Shown: piece after piece, positions 1-6,604 of the stretch
Numbering within the stretch: the stretch's first letter is position 1
Layout: each line of letters opens with the position of its first letter
Origin: Clostridiales bacterium
Lineage (GTDB): Bacteria; Bacillota; Clostridia; Oscillospirales; QAMX01
DNA: 13,735 nucleotides
NCBI GenBank assembly: GCA_016303065.1
Contig: JAEDMJ010000046.1
Span: 1-13,735 of the forward strand
Direction: 5' to 3'
Translations under genes and position numbers: made by a program
The notes under the pieces: model-generated
What the model saw: the letters and a program-made list of their open reading frames with translations, nothing else
Database searches by the model: none
Told to the model about the DNA's origin: nothing

Positions 1-994
1 ACAGCTCGTCGTAGCTGATTCCGGCGGCAGCGGCCTCTTTTGGCATAAGGCTTGAAGGCGTAAGCCCGGGGAGGGTGTTTGCCTCCAGACACCAGGGCTT
101 TCCCGTTTCGTCCACGATGAAATCCATTCGGGCGTACACCCTGAGCCGGAGTATTCGGAAGACCTCAAGCGCAAGACGTTTGAGCTCAGAAGCGGTTTCC
201 TCCGGAAGGTCGGCGGGGCAGTATTCGTCCGTCATGCCCTCCATGTACTTGTTCTTGTAGTCAAAAAATCCGGATTTCGGGCAGATCTCCACAACCGGCA
301 GAGCCTTCCCGTCCAGAACGCCGACGTCGCACTCCCGACCCTTTATGTACTGTTCGACGATGACCTCTTCTTCGTACCGGAAAGCCAGCTTCAGAGCGGG
401 GAGATACTCCTTTTCCGTCTTCACGACCGAAGTTCCAACGGAGCTTCCGCCGCTTTTGGGCTTCACGACACATGGAAATCCGACGTTTCCGTACTCCGCA
501 TCGTCCCTTTTCACAACGATACCGTCGGGTACCGCGACGCCTCCGGCCCGCAGAAGCTTTTTTGCAATGTCCTTGTCGAGAGAAAGCGCGCTTGCCGCGC
601 TGTCGCTTCCGGTATATTTTATGCCGTAAAGCTCAAAGAGCGCCTGTATCTTTCCGTCTTCCCCGTCGCTTCCGTGAAGAGCCAAAAAGACAATGTCCGC
701 CGCGGCGCAGATCTCTGGAATATTCTTTCCGATGCGGCAGGGGCTTTCATCCCCCCGGGAGCGAAAAAGCCTTTCAAGGTCGGGAGCGTCCTCTCCGATT
801 TTCCCGGAGATCTCCGGCGCTTCTTTCTCAAAAATCTCCTTCGGATCGTCATACTCCCCGGTATAGCCAAAGAAAAGATCCACAAGAACCGCCCGGTGTC
901 CGAGTCTTCTCAGCGCGGCGGCGGCCATGCTTCCGCTGGCGACGGAAACGTCTCTTTCGGCAGACATTCCTCCGCAAAGCACGATAATATTCAA
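1..994 (-). CDS. ddl: D-alanine--D-alanine ligase, 3' end cut off by window edge
   Basis: ATP-grasp ligase that joins two D-alanines in the cytoplasm to make the dipeptide end of the peptidoglycan precursor. The visible 331 residues are nearly the whole enzyme; only a short C-terminal piece should be missing. Motifs in order: SAERDVSVASG (11-21, with the substrate-binding Glu), LHGSDGEDGKIQ (106-117), VVKPKSGGSSVG (176-187, ATP lysine and serine loop), FDYKNKYMEG (244-253, omega loop), ARMDF (288-292) and LEANTLPG (303-310, metal-binding Glu and Asn). The Lys-Tyr pair at 249-250 of the omega loop is typical of true D-Ala-D-Ala ligases rather than D-Ala-D-Lac enzymes, so vancomycin resistance is not indicated. 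The start is TTG at 994: the reading frame begins NIIVLCGG as in the family, and a GTGGAGGG ribosome site sits 8 bases upstream. The next in-frame ATG would cut off the first strand. Confidence 0.95.
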   Translation of the reverse strand, partial: MNIIVLCGGMSAERDVSVASGSMAAAALRRLGHRAVLVDLFFGYTGEYDDPKEIFEKEAPEISGKIGEDAPDLERLFRSRGDESPCRIGKNIPEICAAADIVFLALHGSDGEDGKIQALFELYGIKYTGSDSAASALSLDKDIAKKLLRAGGVAVPDGIVVKRDDAEYGNVGFPCVVKPKSGGSSVGTSVVKTEKEYLPALKLAFRYEEEVIVEQYIKGRECDVGVLDGKALPVVEICPKSGFFDYKNKYMEGMTDEYCPADLPEETASELKRLALEVFRILRLRVYARMDFIVDETGKPWCLEANTLPGLTPSSLMPKEAAAAGISYDEL

Positions 995-1035
995 AAGAAA
1001 ATCCCTCCACACATTTTCAAGCTGTATCGGTACAC

Positions 1036-1064
1036 ATTATATACTATTTTTCCGGTCAAGGCAA
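1036..1064 (-). promoter_or_regulatory. Promoter of ddl
   Basis: Read on the minus strand, TTGCCT (1059-1064) and TATAAT (1036-1041) are separated by exactly 17 bases. The -10 box is consensus and the -35 matches 4 of 6. Transcription would start near 1029, about 35 bases before the TTG start of ddl. It lies back to back with the rightward promoter at 1114-1142. Confidence 0.65.
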
Positions 1065-1113
1065 GCGTACTTTTCCCGGATGAAGCGCCCCCGGGCCGCC
1101 GCGCAAAAAGCTA

Positions 1114-1142
1114 TTGTAAAACCGTCAGAATTGTGCTATACT
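1114..1142 (+). promoter_or_regulatory. Promoter of the GH109-like / glycerate kinase genes
   Basis: TTGTAA (1114-1119), a 17-base spacer and TATACT (1137-1142), with TG one base before the -10 (extended -10). Transcription would start near 1149, about 50 bases before the ATG at 1201, whose ribosome site is CGGAGG at 1187-1192. No clear operator palindrome is visible between the two divergent promoters. Confidence 0.7.
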
Positions 1143-1200
1143 GAACGCGCAGTAAAATCCCGTAAGCTAATACAATTCTATATATTCGGAGGCATCTTTT

Positions 1201-2355
1201 ATGATTAAAATCGGCATCGTCGGCGGCAGAGGGCTCAGCACCATGAAGGGCTTTTTGAGCCGTCCCGACGTCTGTGAAGTCACCGCCATCTGCGACCTGG
1301 ACGAATCGGTTATGAACAGCCCCAAGGAAAAGCTCGGCTACGATATTCCCAACAAGTTCAGAATTTACGAGGATATGCTGGAGAGCGACATTGACGCCGT
1401 CGTCATCGCCACGCCGATGCAGAACCACGTCCAGCAGGCCATCGAGGCTCTCCACGCCGGCAAGCACGTCATGAGCGAAGTCACCGCGGGCGTCACCATG
1501 GACGAGCTCTGGTGGCTGAAAGAAGCCGTCGAAGAGAGCGGAAAAACCTATTTCTTCGCAGAAAACTACTGCTATATCCCCCAGAACCAGGTCATTAAGA
1601 ACATGGTCGCCGACGGGCTCTTCGGCGAAGTATACTTCGGCGAAGGCGAATACACCCACAACATGATAAGCTATGCAACGCGCGGAACCGGCGTTTGCGG
1701 AAGCGACACCTGGCGCCGCTGGTGGCAGCTTGGAAAGCGCGGCTGCTTCTATCCCACGCACAGCCTCGGCCCGGTTGCCCAGTGGTTCGCCGGAGATCAT
1801 GTCAAATCCGTCGCCTGCTTCTCAAGCGGCCAGCACGTGGCAAAGCTTGAGGGCGGCTACCGGCTTGACGACACAACCGAGACGCTCTGCCAGATGGAAA
1901 GCGGAAAGCTTATCAAACTCCGCGTGGACTGCATGTCCCGCCGTCCCCACAATCTTCACTTTTACAGCCTCCAGGGCACCACGGGCTGCTACGAAGCTCC
2001 CCGCGGCCTCGGCGACGACCACAAGGTCTGGCTGGCAACGCCGGAAAACCCCCGCGAGGGCGAGTGGGAACCCCTTTCCAACTATTACGACAAATATCTC
2101 CCCGAGAGGTACAAAAACGCCACCGAGGACCAGAAGTCCGCGGGCCACTGGGGAGGCGACTTCTTCATCGTCGACGATTTCCTTGACGCCGTTCTCACCG
2201 GAAAACAGCCGGAGCTCGACGTTTACAGCGCCTGCGAATGGACTGCGGTCGGTCTGCTGAGCGAGCTCTCCGTCACCAACGGGGGCAGAGTCATCGAAAT
2301 GCCGAAGTTCCGCCCCGGAACTCCCCTTGAAGAGCAGATAACAAAGCTCTGGTAA
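1201..2355 (+). CDS. Gfo/Idh/MocA-family protein, GH109-like
   Basis: 384 residues: an N-terminal Rossmann NAD(P)-binding domain (about 1-120, beginning IKIGIVGGRG) and a C-terminal alpha/beta substrate domain. The family mostly oxidises sugars or polyols. Several stretches resemble instead the GH109 branch, which cleaves glycosides using a tightly held NAD: HVMSEVTAGVTMDELW (89-104), FAENYCY (119-125), GEGEYTHN (147-154), YPTHSLGPVAQW (184-195), and near the end HWGGDFF (316-322) and LDVYSACEWTAVGLLSELS (339-357). The catalytic lysine of classic dehydrogenases (the K of the EKP motif) is replaced: the segment reads S-E-V-T. This argues against an ordinary dehydrogenase. Either a GH109-type glycosidase/lyase or a specialised oxidoreductase is possible; the family is secure, the activity is not. 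No signal peptide, so probably cytoplasmic. It begins the rightward cluster and is followed after 11 bases by glycerate kinase. Confidence 0.85.
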   Translation: MIKIGIVGGRGLSTMKGFLSRPDVCEVTAICDLDESVMNSPKEKLGYDIPNKFRIYEDMLESDIDAVVIATPMQNHVQQAIEALHAGKHVMSEVTAGVTMDELWWLKEAVEESGKTYFFAENYCYIPQNQVIKNMVADGLFGEVYFGEGEYTHNMISYATRGTGVCGSDTWRRWWQLGKRGCFYPTHSLGPVAQWFAGDHVKSVACFSSGQHVAKLEGGYRLDDTTETLCQMESGKLIKLRVDCMSRRPHNLHFYSLQGTTGCYEAPRGLGDDHKVWLATPENPREGEWEPLSNYYDKYLPERYKNATEDQKSAGHWGGDFFIVDDFLDAVLTGKQPELDVYSACEWTAVGLLSELSVTNGGRVIEMPKFRPGTPLEEQITKLW

Positions 2356-2366
2356 TTTTCAGCAAA

Positions 2367-3500
2367 ATGAAAGTAGTTGCCGCAATGGACTCCTTCAAGG
2401 GCAGCCTCTCCTCAATCGAAGCAGGCCAAGCCGTCCGCGAGGGCATCCTTTCCTTCGACAAAAGCGCGGAAATCGCCGTCTTCCCCGCCGCCGACGGAGG
2501 AGAGGGTACCGTTGACGCAATTGTTTCCGTTCCCGGATGGGAGACCGTCGAAGCGGCCGTGACCGGTCCCCTCGGCGAGCCCGTCGCAGCCAGATACGGC
2601 GTTTCCGGAACGCGGGCCGTGATCGAAATGGCCTCCGCCGCCGGACTTCCCCTTGTCCCGGAAGCCTTGAGAAACCCTCTGAACACAACGACCTTCGGCG
2701 TCGGCGAACTTATCGCCGACGCCGTCGGACGGGGCTGCCGCGAGTTCACCGTCGGAATCGGCGGAAGCGCTACCAACGACGGCGGGCTCGGGATGCTTTC
2801 CGCGCTCGGTTTTGAATTTTCTGACACAAGCGGTTCTCCTGCCGGAATATTCGGAAGGGATGTGTGCCGCATCTCCCGCATAAATACCGAAAATATTCTT
2901 CCCGAACTGAAAAACTGCCGCTTTACCGTGGCCTGCGACGTAAAAAATCCCCTCTGCGGCTCCGACGGTGCCTCCGCGGTATACGGCCCGCAGAAAGGCG
3001 CGTCGCCTGAAACGGTGCTTCTTCTCGACCGCGCTCTGGAAAGCTTCGCACAGGCCGCCGCAAAAGCCTTCGGCCGCGATATGTCCCGTCTTCCCGGCTC
3101 CGGCGCCGCGGGCGGACTCGGCTGGGCTTTTTCCGCATTTCTGTCGGGAGAACTGGTCAGCGGGATCGACGCCGTGCTCGACGCCGTCGGGATCGACGCC
3201 GCCCTCAAAGACGCCGACTTTGCCGTCACCGGAGAAGGCCGGCTCGACGCGCAGACGGCAATGGGAAAAACTCCCGCCGGAGTCGCCGCCCGCGCCGCGG
3301 CTCACGGCGTTCCGGTCATAGCCCTCGGCGGCTGTGTTTCTCCGGACGCCTCTGCGCTCAACGAAAAGGGCATATGCGCCTTTTTCCCCATAATCCCCTC
3401 TCCCTGCACGGCAGAAAAAGCCATGGAGCCCCAAAACGCCAAGGAAAACCTCCGCCGCACGGCGGAACAGGTCTTTCGCCTTGCCGCATTAAAAAAATAA
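2367..3500 (+). CDS. Glycerate kinase (glycerate 2-kinase family)
   Basis: 377 residues, the usual length of the GlxK/GarK-type family (Gly_kinase), which phosphorylates D-glycerate with ATP and feeds it into lower glycolysis as 2-phosphoglycerate. Family signatures in order: MDSFKGSLSS (7-16), PAADGGEGTVD (40-50), GIGGSATNDGGLGML (130-144), CDVKNPLCG (190-198), GSGAAGGLGWA (244-254) and GEGRLDAQTAMGKTP (289-303). The start at 2367 fits the conserved beginning MKVVAAMDSFKG, but no Shine-Dalgarno sequence is visible in the 11-base gap after the preceding gene, so translation is probably coupled to it. A terminator follows 10 bases after the stop. Glycerate usually arises from tartronate semialdehyde or hydroxypyruvate in sugar-acid breakdown; no gene for those steps is in view. 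Confidence 0.95.
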   Translation: MKVVAAMDSFKGSLSSIEAGQAVREGILSFDKSAEIAVFPAADGGEGTVDAIVSVPGWETVEAAVTGPLGEPVAARYGVSGTRAVIEMASAAGLPLVPEALRNPLNTTTFGVGELIADAVGRGCREFTVGIGGSATNDGGLGMLSALGFEFSDTSGSPAGIFGRDVCRISRINTENILPELKNCRFTVACDVKNPLCGSDGASAVYGPQKGASPETVLLLDRALESFAQAAAKAFGRDMSRLPGSGAAGGLGWAFSAFLSGELVSGIDAVLDAVGIDAALKDADFAVTGEGRLDAQTAMGKTPAGVAARAAAHGVPVIALGGCVSPDASALNEKGICAFFPIIPSPCTAEKAMEPQNAKENLRRTAEQVFRLAALKK

Positions 3501-3509
3501 CGCAGAAAA

Positions 3510-3556
3510 CGCCCCGGTACCTCCCCCGCCCGGGGGCATACCGCCGGGCGCTTTTT
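3510..3556 (+). terminator. Rho-independent terminator after glycerate kinase
   Basis: A GC-rich hairpin: CGCCC and GGTA on the left pair with TACC and GGGCG on the right around an inner CCCCC-GCCC-GGGGG hairpin, with an asymmetric internal loop. It is followed by TTTTT (3552-3556). It probably ends or reduces transcription between glycerate kinase and the next gene. Confidence 0.7.
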
Positions 3557-3618
3557 CCGACTGTCCCGCCCGGTTCGGTTCAGAACAGCCGTTTTTTCCG
3601 AACGGAGATGAAAAACAT

Positions 3619-4665
3619 ATGACCGAAAAGGAAAACTACCTCCGCGCCGCAAGATTTGAATATCCCGACCATATCCCCATGAATTTTGTCATAAACGCCG
3701 CCTGTTACGAGAACTATCCCCAGGACGCGCTCTTTGAGCTCATGGAGCGCCATCCCCTGCTCTTTCCCGGGTTTGCAGCCCCGCCCCTGCCATTCGTTCC
3801 CGACTATCCGCCCATCGCCCGAAAGTCCCAGCCCTTCCGCGACGATTTCGGCTGCATCTGGAAAACGGCGATGAACGGCATCACCGGGACCGTCACCGGC
3901 CACCCCCTTGAAAACTGGGACGCTTTCGAAGGTTATCAGCCGCCTGACCCGAATATCTGCACGGGCATCGGCCCCGCCGACTGGGAAAAAACGAGGGCGC
4001 GGATCCGGGACGACACGGAACATTTTCCCATGGGCGGACTTCGCCACGGCCACACCTTTCTCCAGCTCTGCGACCTTCGCGGCTACCAAAATCTGCTCTT
4101 CGACATGGCCGACGGGGAACCCCGCCTTTTCCGGCTGATAGAAATGGTCGAAAACTTCAACATGGGCATCGTCAAAAACTATATCGACTGCGGCGTGGGC
4201 GGCATGGGCTATGCCGAGGACCTCGGAATGCAGTTCGGGCCGATGCTGTCCCCCGAACACTTCAGAAAATACATCAAACCCTCTTACGAGCGCCTCATGC
4301 GCCCTGCCCGCGAAAAAGGACTCCTCATCCATATGCATTCCGACGGCGACATACGCACGCTTGCCGGCGATCTGATCGACGGCGGCGTTGAGATTCTCAA
4401 TCTCCAGGACCTTGTCAACGGGCTCGACTGGATAAAGTCCAATTTCTTCGGAAAAACCTGCATCGAGCTGGATATCGACCGCCAGAAGATCACACGCTTC
4501 GGCACTCCCGCGGATGTGGACGCGCTCATCCGCGAGGAGGTCGCTTCCCTCGGCTCCAAAGCAGGGGGGCTCATGATGGTCTACGGGCTGTACCCCGGCA
4601 TTCCGCTTGAAAACGCCGCCGCGCTTATGGACGCGATGGAAAAATACATGGGTTACTTCCGCTGA
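3619..4665 (+). CDS. URO-D / corrinoid-methyltransferase superfamily protein
   Basis: 348 residues of the uroporphyrinogen decarboxylase-like superfamily, which includes HemE and the MtaA/CmuA-type methyltransferases acting on methyl-corrinoid or thiol substrates. Typical pieces are the start ENYLRAARFEYPDHIPMNF (5-23), the C-terminal barrel with SPEHFRKYIKPSYERL (211-226), LLIHMHSDGDI (235-245) and MMVYGLYPGIPLENAAALM (319-337). It is not HemE: the porphyrin-binding N-terminal motif is missing. Methyltransferases of the family use a zinc site His-x-Cys; here the equivalent position reads His-Met-His (238-240), so metal ligation, if any, differs. Such proteins are common beside sugar oxidoreductases in anaerobes and their substrates are mostly unknown. 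The ribosome site is GGAG at 3604-3607. It is followed 51 bases later by the hydrolase, with an almost identical ribosome-site context, suggesting one transcript. Specific function not assigned. Confidence 0.85.
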   Translation: MTEKENYLRAARFEYPDHIPMNFVINAACYENYPQDALFELMERHPLLFPGFAAPPLPFVPDYPPIARKSQPFRDDFGCIWKTAMNGITGTVTGHPLENWDAFEGYQPPDPNICTGIGPADWEKTRARIRDDTEHFPMGGLRHGHTFLQLCDLRGYQNLLFDMADGEPRLFRLIEMVENFNMGIVKNYIDCGVGGMGYAEDLGMQFGPMLSPEHFRKYIKPSYERLMRPAREKGLLIHMHSDGDIRTLAGDLIDGGVEILNLQDLVNGLDWIKSNFFGKTCIELDIDRQKITRFGTPADVDALIREEVASLGSKAGGLMMVYGLYPGIPLENAAALMDAMEKYMGYFR

Positions 4666-4716
4666 AGCTTAAGGCAAAAATGCTTTTCATACAAAACCAA
4701 AGGAGATGTAAAAATT

Positions 4717-5727
4717 ATGGAGCTCCGCCCCTCTTTCCGCCATGTCAACCGTATTGCCCAAAATACCGCGCCCGCATTCCGCTATGACGGTCAGGCCGAC
4801 TTTTCGCTCTGGCAGAAAGTCGGAAAAGAAACCCTTTCCGACCTGCTGGGAATGTCTGCCTTTGAGCGCTGTGAAGACGATTTCACCGTCGAATTTCAAA
4901 CCGAACACAGCGGCTTTACCGAGCTTCGCTTCACCTTCAAAAGCGAAGCGGACTACACCGTCCCCTGTCACATTCTCATTCCAAGGCGCGGAGAAAAGCC
5001 TTTCGTTCCGGTCATCTGCCTTCAGGGGCACTCCACGGGAATGCACATCTCTCTCGGAAGAGTGAAGTATCCCATGGACGAAAGCGACATATACGACGGC
5101 GACCGCGATATTGCCATCCGCGCCGTGAAGGAGGGCTGCGCCGCAATCACGCTCGAGCAGCGCTACATGGGCGAACAGGGCGGCACAGAAAAAGGCCCGA
5201 GCTGTTACAGCGCGGCCTGCGCCGCCACGCTCTACGGCCGCACGGCTGTGGGAGAGCGCGTATGGGACATAATGCGCCTCATCGACGTTCTTGAAAATCA
5301 CTTTGACGCCCTCGACATGGAACGTCTCGTGGTTCTGGGCAACTCCGGCGGCGGTACCAGCACTTTCTACACCGCCTGTCTGGAGGAGCGCGTCTTCTGC
5401 GCCGTGCCCTCGTGCAGCGTCTGCACCTACAAGGATTCCATCGTCGCGATGCACCATTGCTGCTGCAACTATATCCCGCACATCGGCGAATACTTCGACA
5501 TGGGCGATCTCGCCGGACTCATCGCGCCGAGAAGGCTCGTCGTCGTGAACGGAGCCGAAGACGACATTTTCCCGAAAAAGGGCGTGGACGAAACCATGGA
5601 GACCGTCCGCAGCCTTTACCTCTCGGCGGGAGTTCCCGACAACGTCTGCCTCGTGACCGGAAGCGGCGGACACCGCTTCTATGCCGACCTTGCCTGGCCA
5701 GAGATACACAGATACATCGACCGGTGA
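4717..5727 (+). CDS. Alpha/beta hydrolase, acetyl-esterase-like
   Basis: 336 residues with a serine-hydrolase triad that can be read: nucleophile Ser210 in GNSGGG (208-213), acid Asp282 or Asp283 in VNGAEDDIFP (277-286), and His319 in GSGGHRF (315-321). The segment VICLQGHSTG (99-108) fits the oxyanion-hole strand. The Cys-rich stretch MHHCCCNYIPHI (245-256) followed by APRRLVVVNG (270-279) is characteristic of the branch related to acetylxylan esterases and dienelactone hydrolases (Abhydrolase_7-like). It likely removes acyl groups from a sugar or a similar small ester. No signal peptide or membrane segment, so it acts in the cytoplasm on imported material. The ribosome site AAAGGAG (4699-4705) is strong. 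It is the last gene of the cluster; two hairpins follow. The fold is certain; the substrate is inferred only from family and neighbours. Confidence 0.85.
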   Translation: MELRPSFRHVNRIAQNTAPAFRYDGQADFSLWQKVGKETLSDLLGMSAFERCEDDFTVEFQTEHSGFTELRFTFKSEADYTVPCHILIPRRGEKPFVPVICLQGHSTGMHISLGRVKYPMDESDIYDGDRDIAIRAVKEGCAAITLEQRYMGEQGGTEKGPSCYSAACAATLYGRTAVGERVWDIMRLIDVLENHFDALDMERLVVLGNSGGGTSTFYTACLEERVFCAVPSCSVCTYKDSIVAMHHCCCNYIPHIGEYFDMGDLAGLIAPRRLVVVNGAEDDIFPKKGVDETMETVRSLYLSAGVPDNVCLVTGSGGHRFYADLAWPEIHRYIDR

Positions 5728-5729
5728 AA

Positions 5730-5751
5730 TTGTCCGAAAAACGCCGGACAA
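5730..5751. repeat. Short hairpin just after the hydrolase stop codon
   Basis: Perfect 7-base inverted repeat TTGTCCG / CGGACAA with an 8-base loop, starting four bases after the stop codon. It has no T tract of its own, so it probably stabilises the 3' end or assists the terminator that follows. Confidence 0.5.
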
Positions 5752-5758
5752 GGAAAAT

Positions 5759-5804
5759 GATCCTCCGTATTGAGTAAACAATACGGAGGATCGTCTGTTT
5801 TTTT
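5759..5804 (+). terminator. Terminator between convergent hydrolase and XRE genes
   Basis: Perfect 14-bp stem GATCCTCCGTATTG / CAATACGGAGGATC (5759-5772 and 5779-5792) with a 6-base loop and a T7 tract at 5798-5804. Read on the minus strand the stem is followed by ATTTTCC, so it may also stop the convergent XRE gene that ends at 5834. Confidence 0.9.
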
Positions 5805-5833
5805 ATGGATTTTTTCCTGTCGGCAGAGCTTTT

Positions 5834-6115
5834 TTACGCCGCTCTGTCCGAATCGGATTCCAGTACCTCTTTCAGCTTTTCAAGAAACTCGACCGGGTCA
5901 CCGCAGCAGTAGATCAGAAACAGCGCCAAAGTCAGCGCGCTGCATCCGCTCACTCCGTGTTCAAGGTCGACATATGACCGTTCGTCCATGGCGAGTATTC
6001 TTGCCATCTGCGCCTGGGTCATTTTCTTTCCGTCAGTTCCTTCCCGCCGGAAAGCCGTCACCCTCTCACGGAAAAAAGTTTTCAGTGCTTCTGTGTGATG
6101 TTCTCTTGTCGTCAT
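5834..6115 (-). CDS. Small XRE-type helix-turn-helix protein
   Basis: 93 residues. The central part, KKMTQAQMARILAMDERSYV (30-49), reads as a Cro/C1-type DNA-binding helix-turn-helix: the MTQAQMA helix, the ILAMDERSY recognition region and the following DLEHG turn match the usual TQ-ELA...S-S-I--IE-G pattern. After it come a hydrophobic helix (LTLALFLIYCCGD) and an acidic C-terminal tail. It is too short for a sensing domain and has no partner toxin gene next to it, so it is probably a stand-alone regulator. The start at 6115 is supported by AAAGGAA 8 bases upstream. It lies alone between two terminator regions, hence is probably transcribed on its own from within 6130-6330; no convincing promoter was found there. 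Targets unknown. Confidence 0.8.
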   Translation of the reverse strand: MTTREHHTEALKTFFRERVTAFRREGTDGKKMTQAQMARILAMDERSYVDLEHGVSGCSALTLALFLIYCCGDPVEFLEKLKEVLESDSDRAA

Positions 6116-6330
6116 GTCAGAATTTCCTTTATATTGGCATTCTTTTCCATAATTCTAATAAATACGCGGGCGTTGCACCATGAGGCACACACCATAAAAT
6201 ATTCAGTTTTTTTATTTTAGTACCGTTTTGCCCGAAAAATTTCAAAAACTTTTTTTCCCCTCCGGCCGCAAAAGCGCATATTCCGTCCGCCGTACAAGTC
6301 CCCCAAACGCCCCGAAAGGGCTTTGCGTCA

Positions 6331-6387
6331 AAAATAGCCGCTTTTTCCCCGGGGAAATCTTTCAGCGCAGGGAAAAAGCGGCTTTTT
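6331..6387. terminator. Bidirectional terminator-like inverted repeat
   Basis: A 14-bp perfect stem AGCCGCTTTTTCCC / GGGAAAAAGCGGCT (6336-6349 and 6370-6383) around a 20-base loop. The plus strand continues as TTTTT (6383-6387) and the minus strand as ATTTTTG, so it can work in both directions. The inner TTCCCCGGGGAA (6345-6356) is a second, competing palindrome. Confidence 0.7.
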
Positions 6388-6409
6388 ACGGATTTCAAAA
6401 ATCGGACGC

Positions 6410-6467
6410 AAAAAAAACAGGAGGTTTCGGGCTGCAAAAGGCGCGGAAAGGCGGCCCGAAGCTCCTG
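6410..6467 (-). terminator. Rho-independent terminator, minus strand
   Basis: Read on the minus strand, CAGGAG and TTCGGGC pair with GCCCGAA and CTCCTG (6 + 7 bp with a small internal loop and a loop of about 20 bases), followed directly by eight T residues (A8 at 6410-6417). Second of three consecutive hairpins downstream of the anti-sigma gene. Confidence 0.75.
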
Positions 6468-6479
6468 ACAGGCGCACCC

Positions 6480-6524
6480 AAAAAGCAGGGGAGAAGCCCC
6501 GGATAAACCGGACTTCTCCCCTGC
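6480..6524 (-). terminator. Terminator of the sigma / anti-sigma operon
   Basis: Minus-strand stem of 12 bp, GCAGGGGAGAAG / CTTCTCCCCTGC (6485-6496 and 6513-6524), with an extra CCGG/CCGG pairing inside, followed by TTTTT (A5 at 6480-6484). It lies about 80 bases after the anti-sigma stop codon. Confidence 0.85.
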
Positions 6525-6604
6525 ATTTTCGTATATTGCATTAAAACGGTCTTATCCCGCCGTGTGTGCGCCGGCGTTTTGAAAACGGATGAGGCCAGAT
6601 TTTT

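Larger units (their letters stand above)
6116..6604. other. Gene-free stretch with tandem terminators
   Basis: 489 bases without a convincing gene. Short open frames on both strands have no ribosome site and give low-complexity Lys/Phe/Gly-rich translations. It holds three terminator-like hairpins readable on the minus strand (listed separately), an AT-rich patch around 6190-6225 that should contain the promoter of the XRE gene, a small hairpin at about 6305-6328 (CAAA-GCCC / GGGC-TTTG), and a perfect short palindrome CGTTTT-G-AAAACG at 6575-6587. Confidence 0.6.

Noticed and set aside
1..994. Possible D-Ala-D-Lac (vancomycin-resistance type) ligase
   Set aside because: The omega loop has the Lys-Tyr pair (FDYKNKY) of ordinary D-Ala-D-Ala ligases, and there are no vanH/vanX-like neighbours.
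2291..3434. Long minus-strand frames opposite glycerate kinase
   Set aside because: Antisense shadows of a gene whose every family motif is intact; no promoter or ribosome site of their own.
4687..5781. 364-codon minus-strand frame opposite the alpha/beta hydrolase
   Set aside because: Crosses the strong terminator region, has no recognisable domain, and mirrors the sense gene.
5834..6115. Antitoxin half of a toxin-antitoxin pair
   Set aside because: The helix-turn-helix protein stands alone between terminators, and no small toxin-like gene overlaps or adjoins it.
6129..6506. Short open frames on both strands in the gene-free stretch
   Set aside because: They consist mostly of translated terminator hairpins and A/T tracts, with no ribosome sites.
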